Assembly: GCF_036174265.1 (NCBI RefSeq) | Contig: NZ_CP108055.1 | Location: forward strand, 4,092,001 to 4,156,000 | Reading direction: 5' to 3' | Source of the DNA: Streptomyces sp. NBC_00285 | GTDB lineage: Bacteria > Actinomycetota > Actinomycetes > Streptomycetales > Streptomycetaceae | Length of the DNA stretch: 64,000 nucleotides | Shown: piece by piece, positions 56,540-64,000 of the stretch | How positions within the stretch are numbered: position 1 is the stretch's first letter | Layout of the letters: each line of letters opens with the position of its first letter | Notes under the pieces: generated by a model | Databases searched by the model: none | The model's input: only the letters and a program-made list of their open reading frames with translations | What the model was told of the DNA's origin: nothing | Program-made: the position numbers and the translations under genes

Positions 56540-56604
56540 GGTGTCCGCGAACCGACCGGCGGCACCATGGAGCGGCACGATGACGTGCGCGGGTCCGGCA
56601 GGCG

Positions 56605-57447
56605 TCAGCTCGCCGCGAGATCCCGGTGAACGGCCTTCGCGACACCCTGGATCGTCGTGATGCCGTAGTTCATGGTGCTGTTGCCGTGGGTGAGCACCGT
56701 GATCGTGTAGTCGTGGCCGCCGCCCGTGAAGGTGCCGACGCTGTGCACCCGCCAGCCGTGCGTGGAGCGCTGCAGCCAGCCGTTCTTGACGTGCACCGCG
56801 ATGCCCGACCCGGCGCCGTACGGGGTGCCCCAGCGCTGCGACGAGATGACCTGGCCCATCAGCTTGAGGATGTAGGCGCGCGAGTTGTCGCTCAGGACGG
56901 TGTTCTTCGCGCTGACCAGCTTGAGCAGCTTCTGCTCGTCGGTGACGGTGATCTGCGTCAGGCCCCAGTAGTTGTTCGCCCCCGGCTTGGTCTGGGTCAT
57001 GCCGGCCGCGGTGAGGAAGCCCTTGATCTTCGTCAGGCCGAGCTGCTTCCACAGCTTGCTGGTCGCGTCGTTGTCCGACTTGGTGATCATGGCCTTGGCG
57101 AGGGTGTTCTCGGTGGCGGTCAGATACCTGTCGTGCTTCTTGGCATCCCACAGCAGCGTGGCGAGGACGGTCACCTTGACGACGCTCGCGGAGTCGTAGG
57201 CGGTGGAGGCCCTGAGGGTGCAGGTGGTCTTCGTCGTGCGGTCGTAGACGCCCACGGCGATCGTGCCCGAGCGGTTCGTGACGGCGGACGTGATGTCCCG
57301 CTTGAGTTTGTCGGCGAGGCCCGCCTTGGCGGACGTGCAGCTGACGGCCGGTGCGGTCGCGGCGGCGGCCGGCGTGGCGACGGCGACGCTCGCGGCCAGC
57401 GCGCCCGCGGCGATCCATTTCCTGTGTCTGAATATCCCCCGTGTCAT
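56605..57447 (-). CDS. Secreted serine hydrolase (beta-lactamase/penicillin-binding fold)
   Basis: A 280-residue exported protein with a signal (WIAAGALAASVAVATPAAA) and a class A beta-lactamase-like domain. The SxxK motif is Ser88-V-V-Lys91 (DSASVVKV), the SDN motif is at 124-126 (KSDNDA), and the third-strand KTG is represented by KNGW, a deviation from active beta-lactamases. It may be a peptidase, esterase or inactive relative rather than a resistance enzyme. ATG 57447 has no obvious ribosome site. It is divergent from the glycosyltransferase gene. Confidence 0.85.
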   Translation of the reverse strand: MTRGIFRHRKWIAAGALAASVAVATPAAAATAPAVSCTSAKAGLADKLKRDITSAVTNRSGTIAVGVYDRTTKTTCTLRASTAYDSASVVKVTVLATLLWDAKKHDRYLTATENTLAKAMITKSDNDATSKLWKQLGLTKIKGFLTAAGMTQTKPGANNYWGLTQITVTDEQKLLKLVSAKNTVLSDNSRAYILKLMGQVISSQRWGTPYGAGSGIAVHVKNGWLQRSTHGWRVHSVGTFTGGGHDYTITVLTHGNSTMNYGITTIQGVAKAVHRDLAAS

Positions 57448-57472
57448 GCCCAGTTGACTTTCGGACAGGGGT

Positions 57473-57504
57473 GAATGGTTGTACGCATAGGGAATGGTTG
57501 TACG
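57473..57504. repeat. Direct repeat between serine hydrolase and glycosyltransferase
   Basis: GAATGGTTGTACG occurs at 57473-57485 and again at 57492-57504, 19 bp apart. Two tandem half-sites in a 143-nt divergent promoter region suggest a regulator site for one or both genes. Confidence 0.45.
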
Positions 57505-57590
57505 AGTCGTTACCTAACCCGTGGCGCTTTCACAGGAAGGCGCCAGGTACGTCACAGCCCTCACCCAAGTCCCCTCCGCACGATGCCCAG

Positions 57591-59867
57591 GTGACATCTG
57601 CCACCGATCCCCACCCCCACACCGAGACCGTGTCCGCCGACTGGCCGCCGCCGGCCCCGCCCTCGGCCCCACCGGACAAGGCCCCCCGCTGGTCGCTGCC
57701 CGCGCTGGTCGCGATCCTCGTCCTGGCCGCGGTCCTGTACGGCTGGAACCTGTCCGGCTCCGGCATGAACAGCTTCTACAGCTCCGCCATCTACAGCGGC
57801 ACACAGAGCTGGAAGGCCTGGTTCTTCGGTTCGCTGGACGCCGGCAACTTCATCACCGTCGACAAGCCGCCGTTCGCGCTGATGGTCATGGGCCTGTCGT
57901 GCCGCATCTTCGGCTTCGGCACCTGGCAGATGATGGCGCCCGAGATCGCCGCCGCCCTCGGCACGATCTGGATCCTGCACACCTCCGTGAAGCGGGTCTT
58001 CGGGCACATGGCGGCCACCATCGCCGCGCTCGTCCTCGCGCTGACCCCGATCACCGTCGCGATCAACCGTGACAACAACCCCGACACCCTCCTCGTCCTG
58101 CTGATGGTCGGCGGCGCGGCCCTCGCCCTGCGCGCGGTGCGCAACGACAGGCTGCTGCCGCTGATCGGCTCGGCGGTCCTGTTCGGACTCGCCTTCAACA
58201 CCAAGATGCTCCAGGGCTACATCGCCCTGCCGGCCGTCTTCGCGGTCTACCTCTACGCGTCGAGGCTCGGCTGGAAGAAGAAGGCCGTCAACCTGGCCCT
58301 CGCGGCTGTGGCGTTGGCGGTCGCCAGCTTCTGGTGGGCGACGGCGGTCTCGCTCGTGCCCGCCGACGACCGGCCCTACATCGGCGGTTCGACCGACGGC
58401 AGCGCCTGGAACCTGATCATGGGCTACAACGGCCTGGGCCGGGTCCTCGGCGGCGAGGGCAACGGCGGAGGCGGTGGGGGCGGCGCCACCTTCGCCGGCA
58501 GCGCGGGCATCGGCCGGATGTTCAACGACGTCCTCGGCGGCCAGATCTCCTGGCTCATCCCCTTCGCCTTCATCGCCCTGGTCGCCGGTCTGGCACTGTG
58601 CGGCCGGGCCCCGCGCACCGACGCCACCCGCGCCGCGCTCGTCATGTGGGGCGGCTGGCTGGTGCTGCACTACCTGACCTTCGCGATGGCCGAGGGCACC
58701 ATGCACCCGTACTACACGACCGCGCTCGCCCCGGGCATCGCGGCGCTGACCGGCGCGGGCGGCGTCATGCTGTGGCGCGCCTTCCGCGGCGCCGACGCCC
58801 GCTGGTCCTGGGTCCTGCCGGCCGGGCTCGCGGTCACCGGAATCTGGGCGATCGTGCTGCTGCGCCGGGCCACCGGCTGGAACACCTGGCTGTGGCCGGT
58901 CATCGGTGTCCTCATGGTCCTGGCGGTCGTGGGTCTGTTCGTCTTCCGTACGGCGGGCTCGGGGACGAGGCTCCGGCTGCTCGGGGTGTCCGTCGCGGCG
59001 GCGGTCGTCGCGGCCCTCGCGGGTCCCACGGCGTACGCGGCCTCGCCGGCCTTCGGCTCCGCCGGCGGCATGATGGGCGGCACCAACCCGACGGCGGGCC
59101 CCTCGACCGGCGGCGGCATGGGCGGTCCCGGCGGCGGTGGCGGCCGGGGCGGCTTCGGCGGCAACGGTGGCGGGCCGGGTGGCCAACAGGGCACCCAGCA
59201 GGGCGGCCAGGCGAACGGTGAGCTCCCGGGGGGCGGCAACGGCCGGATGCAGCCGGGTGGCGGCAACGGTGAGCTGCCCCAGGGCGGCGGCGCGCCGAGC
59301 GGCACGAACGGGGAACTCCCGGGCGGCGGCACCGCTCCCGGCGGCACGTCCGGCGGCCAGAGCGGCCAGTCCGGTACGGCTCCCGGCGGCAGCGGCACCA
59401 CGAGCGGCGGCCCCGGTGGCGGTGGCATGGGCGGTGGCGGCATGGGAGGCAGCGTCGACAGCGAGCTGGTCTCGTACCTGGAGAAGCACCAGGACGGCGC
59501 CAAGTGGCTGCTCGCGGTGTCCAACTCGCAGAGCGCCGGCCAGCTGATCCTCAGCACGCACAAGCCCGTCATCTCCATGGGCGGCTTCACCGGCCAGGAC
59601 AAGGCGATGACGCTGGCCAAGCTCAAGGAGCTGGTGAAGAAGGGCGAGCTGCACTACATCCAGCTCGGCGGCGGCGGCATGGGAGGCATGGGAGGCGCTG
59701 ACCAGGAGCTCACGACCTGGGTGCAGAAGAACGGCACGGCGGTGAAGGAGAGCGACTACAGCACGGGCAAGAGCTCGACGTCGGGGTCGGGGTCGACTTC
59801 CTCTTCCACCTCCACTTCCACTTCCACGTCGACCGTCTACCGCCTGGACGCGTCGGACGTCGGCTGA
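57591..59867 (+). CDS. PMT/ArnT-type glycosyltransferase (GT39-like) with low-complexity tail
   Basis: A 758-residue membrane protein. After a short Pro-rich cytosolic tail, about eleven helices (residues 30-480) form a PMT_2/ArnT-type lipid-linked sugar transferase; the first external loop contains FITVDKPPFALMVMG and the early acidic residues expected for catalysis, and NRDNNPDTLLVLL follows. Residues about 500-640 are a Gly/Gln/Asn-rich linker with repeats of NGELPGGG, and a last domain (about 640-735, SYLEKHQDGAKWLL to YIQLGGGG) resembles the C-terminal part of YkcB-like proteins. The end is a Ser/Thr-rich string. GTG 57591 has only a weak ribosome site. It should transfer a sugar from polyprenyl phosphate to an exported acceptor. 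Confidence 0.87.
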   Translation: MTSATDPHPHTETVSADWPPPAPPSAPPDKAPRWSLPALVAILVLAAVLYGWNLSGSGMNSFYSSAIYSGTQSWKAWFFGSLDAGNFITVDKPPFALMVMGLSCRIFGFGTWQMMAPEIAAALGTIWILHTSVKRVFGHMAATIAALVLALTPITVAINRDNNPDTLLVLLMVGGAALALRAVRNDRLLPLIGSAVLFGLAFNTKMLQGYIALPAVFAVYLYASRLGWKKKAVNLALAAVALAVASFWWATAVSLVPADDRPYIGGSTDGSAWNLIMGYNGLGRVLGGEGNGGGGGGGATFAGSAGIGRMFNDVLGGQISWLIPFAFIALVAGLALCGRAPRTDATRAALVMWGGWLVLHYLTFAMAEGTMHPYYTTALAPGIAALTGAGGVMLWRAFRGADARWSWVLPAGLAVTGIWAIVLLRRATGWNTWLWPVIGVLMVLAVVGLFVFRTAGSGTRLRLLGVSVAAAVVAALAGPTAYAASPAFGSAGGMMGGTNPTAGPSTGGGMGGPGGGGGRGGFGGNGGGPGGQQGTQQGGQANGELPGGGNGRMQPGGGNGELPQGGGAPSGTNGELPGGGTAPGGTSGGQSGQSGTAPGGSGTTSGGPGGGGMGGGGMGGSVDSELVSYLEKHQDGAKWLLAVSNSQSAGQLILSTHKPVISMGGFTGQDKAMTLAKLKELVKKGELHYIQLGGGGMGGMGGADQELTTWVQKNGTAVKESDYSTGKSSTSGSGSTSSSTSTSTSTSTVYRLDASDVG

Positions 59868-59878
59868 CCAAGTCCGGC

Positions 59879-59913
59879 AAAACGGCCCCCGGTGATGTAC
59901 CGGGGGCCGTTTT
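59879..59913 (+). terminator. Terminator after the glycosyltransferase
   Basis: AAAACGGCCCCCGGT / ACCGGGGGCCGTTTT, perfect 15-bp arms with a GATGT loop, ending in a T run, 12 nt after the stop codon. Confidence 0.92.
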
Positions 59914-60056
59914 CGCGTGTCAACTCGCGTAGACACGGCCCGATTTGCCGTTTCAGGTCACCCAATGGACACGCGCCATCCATTTACACGGCTGCATGTC
60001 CATGCCACGCTCCCATCTGCCGCCTCCATTCAACCCGCGTAGATGGGACCCCCTTT

Positions 60057-60863
60057 ATGCTGGCGACACGCATACGCAGCTGGAAGTCGGTGGCGCTCAC
60101 CACCGCCGCCGTGCTGGTCGGGTTCGCCGCCCCGGTCGTGACCACGACCCCGGCCGCCGCCACCACGACCGCGTACGACGCGACGTACTACAAGAACGCG
60201 GTCGGCAAGACAGGGACGAGCCTGAAGTCGTCCCTGCACACGATCATCAGCGCCAACGTCACGAAGATCTCGTACTCCGCGGTCTGGGACGCGCTCAAGG
60301 TCACCGACCAGGACCCGAACAACAGCAGCAACGTGATCCTGCTGTACAGCGGCGTCTCGCGCGCCAAGTCCCTCAACGGCGGCGACGTCGGCGACTGGAA
60401 CCGCGAGCACGTGTGGGCCAAGTCCCACGGCGACTTCGGCGAGGTCACCGGCCCCGGCACCGACCTGCACCACCTGCGCCCGGCGGACGTCCAGGTCAAC
60501 AGCATCCGCGGCAACCTGGACTTCGACAACGGCGGCAGCGCGGTCACCAACGGCGGCGGCAGCACCGTCGACTCCGACTCCTTCGCGCCGCGCGCCGCGG
60601 ACCGGGGCGACGTGGCCCGCATGATCCTGTACATGGCCGTGCGCTACGAGGGCGACGACGGCTTCGCCGACCTGGAGCCCAACGAGAAGGTCGGCAACGG
60701 CAGCAACCCGTACATCGGCAAGCTCTCCGTCCTCAAGGCCTGGAGCGAGGCGGACCCGCCGAGCGCCTTCGAGGAGAAGCGCAACCAGGCCATCTACGAC
60801 ACCTACCAGCACAACCGCAACCCGTTCATCGACCACCCGGAGTGGGTCGAGGCGATCTGGTAG
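60057..60863 (+). CDS. Secreted endonuclease I family nuclease
   Basis: A 268-residue exported nuclease with a Sec signal (SVALTTAAVLVGFAAPVVTT, cut near PAAA-T). The metal-dependent beta-beta-alpha endonuclease I motif is clear: DWNREHVWAKSHGDFGE with His and Asn, then TDLHHLRPADVQVNSIRGN carrying the catalytic HH and Asn. It should degrade DNA or RNA outside the cell, for nutrient recovery. ATG 60057 gives a signal peptide at the usual place. Upstream, CAACTCGCGTAGAC (59921) and CAACCCGCGTAGAT (60031) form an imperfect 110-bp spaced repeat. Confidence 0.9.
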   Translation: MLATRIRSWKSVALTTAAVLVGFAAPVVTTTPAAATTTAYDATYYKNAVGKTGTSLKSSLHTIISANVTKISYSAVWDALKVTDQDPNNSSNVILLYSGVSRAKSLNGGDVGDWNREHVWAKSHGDFGEVTGPGTDLHHLRPADVQVNSIRGNLDFDNGGSAVTNGGGSTVDSDSFAPRAADRGDVARMILYMAVRYEGDDGFADLEPNEKVGNGSNPYIGKLSVLKAWSEADPPSAFEEKRNQAIYDTYQHNRNPFIDHPEWVEAIW

Positions 60864-60890
60864 GACGCCAGCCATGTGACGTCCCCCGAC

Positions 60891-60925
60891 GCGGGCATGC
60901 CGTTCCCCACGGACGGCGTGCCCGC
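60891..60925. terminator. Terminator between convergent nuclease and TPP enzyme genes
   Basis: GCGGGCATGCCGT / ACGGCGTGCCCGC pair over 12 of 13 bases with a 9-nt loop. It sits in the 88-nt convergent gap and can serve both strands. Confidence 0.65.
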
Positions 60926-60951
60926 TGTCGGTGGTGGGGGCGCATGGCCCG

Positions 60952-62640
60952 TCAGCCGTCCAGGTGCGTCGCCGCGAACATCCGCAGCACCGCCGGGAGG
61001 ACGACCACCGAGGGCCCCGGTGCCGCGAACGCCTTGGACAGGTCGTCGGCGAGGGTCTCCGGCGACGTCCGTACCCCCGGCACCCCGAACGACTCCGCCA
61101 GCGCCACATAGTCCGGCCGGGTCAGTTCCGTCGCCGTCGTCTCGCCGAACGCGTCCGTCATGTACTCGCGCAGGATGCCGTAGCCGCCGTCGTCGACGAT
61201 GAGCCAGGTGACGTCGAGGTCGTACTGGCGGGCCGTGGCCAGTTCGGCGATGGAGTAGAGGGCTCCGCCGTCTCCCGAGACCGCCAGGACCGGGTGCGAA
61301 GGGTCGGCCACCGCCGCGCCCAGTGCCGCGGGGAAGCCGTAGCCCAGACCTCCGGCGCCCTGCGCGGAGTGCAGGAGATTGGGGCCCTTGGCGTCGAAGG
61401 CCGACCAGGCCCAGTACGCCAGGATCGTCATGTCCCAGAAGGAGGGGGACGCAGCGGGCAGGGCTCGGCGGATCGAGGCCAACAGCTCCTGTTCCAGGGT
61501 GAGTTCCTGGGCGGCGATGCGGTCGGCGACCTTGGTCAGCACCTCGCGGACGCGTTCCGGCGCCGAAGGGTCCGAACGCTCGGTCACCGTCTCCAGCAGC
61601 GCCTGCAACGCGAGTCGCGCGTCCGCGTGGATGCCCAGCGCCGGGTGGTTGGACTCCAGCTTGCCGAGGTCCGCCTCGATCTGGATCACCCGGCCGCGCG
61701 GCTTGAACGTGTGGTAGTTGGAGGAGAGTTCACCCAGTCCCGAGCCGACCACCAGGACCACGTCCGCGTCCTCCAGGAAGTCCGTGGTGTGGCGGTCCTC
61801 GATCCAGGACCGGAGGGACAGGGGGTGCGTCCAGGGGAAGGCGCCCTTGCCGCCCGGCGTCGTGACCACCGGCGCCTGCAGCAGCTCGGCGAGCCGGCGA
61901 AGCTTGCCCGACGCGTCCGACCGTACGACTCCCCCGCCCGCGATGATCGCAGGGCGGGCGGCGCTCGACAGCAAGTCCGCCGCCACCGCCGTCAGTTCGG
62001 GGCGCGGTGGCAGCTCCTCCGGGAAGGCGTCGCCGCCCGTCACCACGGGGATCAGGGTCGGGGCCAGCAGGACGTCCTGCGGGATCTCCACCCACACCGG
62101 GCCGTGCGGGGCGGTCAGCGCCGACTTCCAGGCCGCCTCGATCGCGGAGGGGATCTGGGACTGGGCGCGGACGGTGTGGACCGACTTGACCACGCCCCTG
62201 AACGAGGCCGACTGGTCCGGGAGTTCGTGGAGGTAGCCGTGCCGGCCACCGCCGAGACCGGCGGTGGGGATCTGGCTGCTGATCGCCAGCACCGGCGCCG
62301 AAGCGGCGGCCGCCTCCTGGAGGGCCGCCAGGGACGTCAGCGCCCCCGGTCCCGTCGACAGCAGCAGCGGGGCCGCCTCGCCGGTGATCCTGCCGTACGC
62401 GTCCGCCGCGAAGCCCGCGTTGTTCTCGACCCGCAGACCGATGTAGCGGAGGTCGGACCGCCGTAGCGCGTCGAACACGCCGAGCGCGTGCTGGCCGGGA
62501 AGACCGAAGACGGTGGTCGCGCCGAGCCCGGCAAGGGTCTCCACGACCAGGTCTCCGCCGTTGCGGCCGGGCGGCGGGTTCAGTGCGGCCGCCGTCTGCG
62601 CGGGGGTCGGACGGAGCACCAGGTCGTGGTCGTGAGTCAC
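60952..62640 (-). CDS. Thiamine pyrophosphate-dependent enzyme (acetolactate synthase-like; possible 2-ketoarginine decarboxylase)
   Basis: A 562-residue TPP enzyme with three domains: pyrimidine-binding ([29 protein letters not shown] with the conserved Glu-type helix), central ([24 protein letters not shown]) and diphosphate-binding with the GDG...N motif ([17 protein letters not shown]). It is not the acetolactate synthase of branched-chain synthesis, which has a regulatory partner. GTG 62640 overlaps the ureohydrolase stop by GTGA. Coupling of a TPP decarboxylase to a ureohydrolase recalls the arginine transaminase route (AruI and GbuA in Pseudomonas), so 2-ketoarginine decarboxylase is a reasonable guess. 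Confidence 0.85.
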   Translation of the reverse strand: MTHDHDLVLRPTPAQTAAALNPPPGRNGGDLVVETLAGLGATTVFGLPGQHALGVFDALRRSDLRYIGLRVENNAGFAADAYGRITGEAAPLLLSTGPGALTSLAALQEAAAASAPVLAISSQIPTAGLGGGRHGYLHELPDQSASFRGVVKSVHTVRAQSQIPSAIEAAWKSALTAPHGPVWVEIPQDVLLAPTLIPVVTGGDAFPEELPPRPELTAVAADLLSSAARPAIIAGGGVVRSDASGKLRRLAELLQAPVVTTPGGKGAFPWTHPLSLRSWIEDRHTTDFLEDADVVLVVGSGLGELSSNYHTFKPRGRVIQIEADLGKLESNHPALGIHADARLALQALLETVTERSDPSAPERVREVLTKVADRIAAQELTLEQELLASIRRALPAASPSFWDMTILAYWAWSAFDAKGPNLLHSAQGAGGLGYGFPAALGAAVADPSHPVLAVSGDGGALYSIAELATARQYDLDVTWLIVDDGGYGILREYMTDAFGETTATELTRPDYVALAESFGVPGVRTSPETLADDLSKAFAAPGPSVVVLPAVLRMFAATHLDG

Positions 62641-63620
62641 TTCGCAGCCTTCTCCTGAGCCCTCGCCTCTGCGATCTGGCGGGACATGATCGTGGTCAGT
62701 TCGTACGCGGTGTGGGAGGCCGCCACCGACGTGATCTCCGCGTGGTCGTACGCGGGGGCCACCTCGACGACGTCCGCCGACACCAGGTTGCACGATGCCA
62801 GACCTCGCAGGATCTCCAGCAACTCGCGGGAGGTCATGCCGCCCGCCTCGGGCGTGCCGGTGCCGGGCGCGTGCGCCGGGTCCAGGCAGTCGATGTCGAT
62901 GGAGATGTAGAGGGGCCGGTCGCCGATGCGCTGCCGGAGCTGGTCGGCGACCTCGTCGACACCGCGCCGCATGACGTCCGCCGAGGTGACGATGCCGAAG
63001 CCCAGCTTGGCGTCGTCGTCCAGGTCCTGCTTGCCGTAGAGCGGCCCGCGCGTGCCCACGTGGGAGAGCGCCGAGGTGTCCAGGATGCCCTCCTCGACCG
63101 CCCGCCGGAACGGCGTCCCGTGCGTGTACTCGGCGCCGAAGTACGTGTCCCACGTGTCGAGGTGGGCGTCGAAGTGCAGCAGCGCCACCGGGCCGTGCTT
63201 CTTGGCCACCGACCGCAGCAGCGGGAGCGCGATGGTGTGGTCGCCGCCGAGGGTCATGAGCCGGGCGCCGGTCCCCAGCAGCTCGTCCGCCGCCGCCTCG
63301 ATCGTCTCCACGGCCTCGTGGATGTCGAACGGGTTGACGGCGATGTCGCCCCCGTCCGCCACCTGCGCCAGCGCGAAGGGAGCCGCGTCCTGCGCCGGGT
63401 TGTAGGGCCGCAGCAGGCGGGACGCCTCGCGGATCGCGTTGCCGCCGAAGCGGGCGCCGGGCCGGTACGAGACACCCGAGTCGAACGGCACCCCGACCAC
63501 GGCGACATCGGCCCGGCCGACCTCGTCGAGACGCGGCAGCCGGGCGAAGGTCGCCGGGCCGGCGTACCGGGGGATGCGGGAGGAGTCGACGGGGCCGCGG
63601 GGCGTCCCGGATGCGCTCAT
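62637..63620 (-). CDS. speB: Agmatinase/ureohydrolase family protein (possible guanidinobutyrase)
   Basis: A 327-residue manganese ureohydrolase. The metal-binding motifs are [32 protein letters not shown] and [21 protein letters not shown], the three signatures of the arginase/agmatinase fold. It removes urea from a guanidino compound; agmatine is the usual assignment, but 4-guanidinobutyrate fits better with the coupled TPP enzyme. ATG 63620 follows AAGGAAGG. It is the first gene of the pair and is divergent from the PucR-type regulator, which probably controls it. The symbol is by family only. Confidence 0.88.
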   Translation of the reverse strand: MSASGTPRGPVDSSRIPRYAGPATFARLPRLDEVGRADVAVVGVPFDSGVSYRPGARFGGNAIREASRLLRPYNPAQDAAPFALAQVADGGDIAVNPFDIHEAVETIEAAADELLGTGARLMTLGGDHTIALPLLRSVAKKHGPVALLHFDAHLDTWDTYFGAEYTHGTPFRRAVEEGILDTSALSHVGTRGPLYGKQDLDDDAKLGFGIVTSADVMRRGVDEVADQLRQRIGDRPLYISIDIDCLDPAHAPGTGTPEAGGMTSRELLEILRGLASCNLVSADVVEVAPAYDHAEITSVAASHTAYELTTIMSRQIAEARAQEKAAK

Positions 63621-63744
63621 GGTCGTATGCCTTCCTTGTGTCCTTCTCCTTCTGTCCTTCTGCCGACACTAGACAGCAAGGAATGCGACTGCGAAGTGTA
63701 CGTTTCATCCATTCGATCGGTCCCGGATGGAGGGAACATCCACC

Positions 63745-64000
63745 ATGCCGGACCCGGCAGTCCCACCCACCCCGCCCGTCCCGCTGGCCTCACTCCTGGC
63801 CCGCGAGGACCTGGCGCTACGGCAGATCGCGGGACCCACCGACCCGGCCACGGTGATCCACTGGGCGCACGCCTCGGAGATGGCGGACCCGTACCCGTAT
63901 CTGCTGGGCGGCGAGCTGCTGCTGACGGCCGGGGTGCACATCCCGGAGGCCGCGGGCTCCGGCACGTACTTCGACGACTACGTGTCGAGGATCGTCGCGG
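63745..64000 (+). CDS. PucR-type transcriptional regulator, 5' part only
   Basis: The first 85 codons of a gene that runs off the window. After a Pro-rich start, residues PLASLLAREDLALRQIAGP, then TVIHWAHASEMADPYPYLLGGELLLTAG, match the N-terminal domain of PucR purine-catabolism regulators. The HTH_30-type DNA-binding end would be beyond the edge. ATG 63745 follows GGAGGGAAC with about 10 nt spacing. It is divergent from the ureohydrolase across 124 nt and likely responds to a nitrogen compound. No stop codon occurs before the end. Confidence 0.82.
   Translation, partial: MPDPAVPPTPPVPLASLLAREDLALRQIAGPTDPATVIHWAHASEMADPYPYLLGGELLLTAGVHIPEAAGSGTYFDDYVSRIVA

Noticed and set aside
56605..57447. 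Calling the serine hydrolase an antibiotic-resistance beta-lactamase
   Set aside because: SxxK and SDN are present, but KTG is replaced by KNG and the Glu166-type loop is not evident.
57561..59936. 791-codon open frame opposite the glycosyltransferase
   Set aside because: Antisense of a membrane protein; Arg/His/Gly-rich, no fold.
59940..60056. PHO box upstream of the secreted nuclease
   Set aside because: I looked for GTTCACC direct repeats; only one weak GGTCACC is present.

Overview
The window is high-GC DNA with strong GC bias at third codon positions, GGAGG-type ribosome sites, many GTG starts and frequent ATGA/GTGA stop-start overlaps. Together with the gene order copZ-copA, citA, recD-like helicase, ribose operon, this points to the chromosome of a Streptomyces species or close relative. 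No rRNA, tRNA, CRISPR array, insertion sequence or prophage gene was found. Almost the whole window is housekeeping or catabolic chromosome; the likeliest accessory insert is the methyltransferase/monooxygenase pair at 35.3-38.4 kb.

Layout. 0-7.2 kb: long-chain acyl-CoA synthetase with a palindromic operator in its promoter, a von Willebrand lipoprotein, and an ABC-2 permease coupled to a protein that fuses a secreted-type alpha/beta hydrolase to an ABC ATPase. 7.4-14.6 kb: a myo-inositol catabolic operon read leftward (iolC, an IolJ-type aldolase gene, iolB, iolD, mmsA/iolA) with an iolE-like gene read the other way. 14.9-19.7 kb: small HTH protein, GNAT, zinc alcohol dehydrogenase, and copZ-copA behind a CsoR-type operator. 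19.7-24.3 kb: a gene-less stretch ending in a strong terminator (candidate RNA), citrate synthase, RecD-like helicase. 24.4-30.4 kb: a LacI-controlled ribose operon (regulator, rbsA, an rbsC-rbsB fusion, rbsK, rbsD). 30.5-35.1 kb: a three-gene operon (Gfo/Idh oxidoreductase, DUF993-type aldolase-like protein, TIM-barrel isomerase) divergent from a second LacI regulator. 35.3-38.4 kb: two-domain O-methyltransferase and PobA-like monooxygenase. 38.8-44.4 kb: RibD-like reductase, MarR-GNAT fusion, sugar isomerase, MocR regulator, MFS exporter. 44.4-51.5 kb: GNAT, EPSP synthase, a small membrane protein, Tat-exported GH3 glycosidase, lipoprotein, S28 peptidase, small secreted protein. 51.6-60.9 kb: a single-chain double ABC exporter, secreted phytase-like esterase, beta-lactamase-like hydrolase, PMT-type glycosyltransferase, secreted endonuclease. 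60.9-64 kb: TPP enzyme and ureohydrolase, divergent from a PucR-type regulator cut by the window edge.

Main new signal. The iolC/iolE divergent promoters each carry a near-identical 20-bp box (TTGACAGNGCTNGCTGTCCG) in mirror orientation, and the core AGCGCTTGCTGT recurs 20 kb away in front of the uncharacterised Gfo/Idh-DUF993-TIM operon beside a LacI gene. The simplest reading is one regulon joining inositol catabolism to an undescribed sugar or cyclitol pathway. Other points worth attention are three unusual single-chain fusions (hydrolase-ABC ATPase, RbsC-RbsB, double ABC exporter with one degenerate ATP site), a possible 2-ketoarginine/guanidinobutyrate gene pair, and the orphan transcript region at 19.7-20.3 kb.
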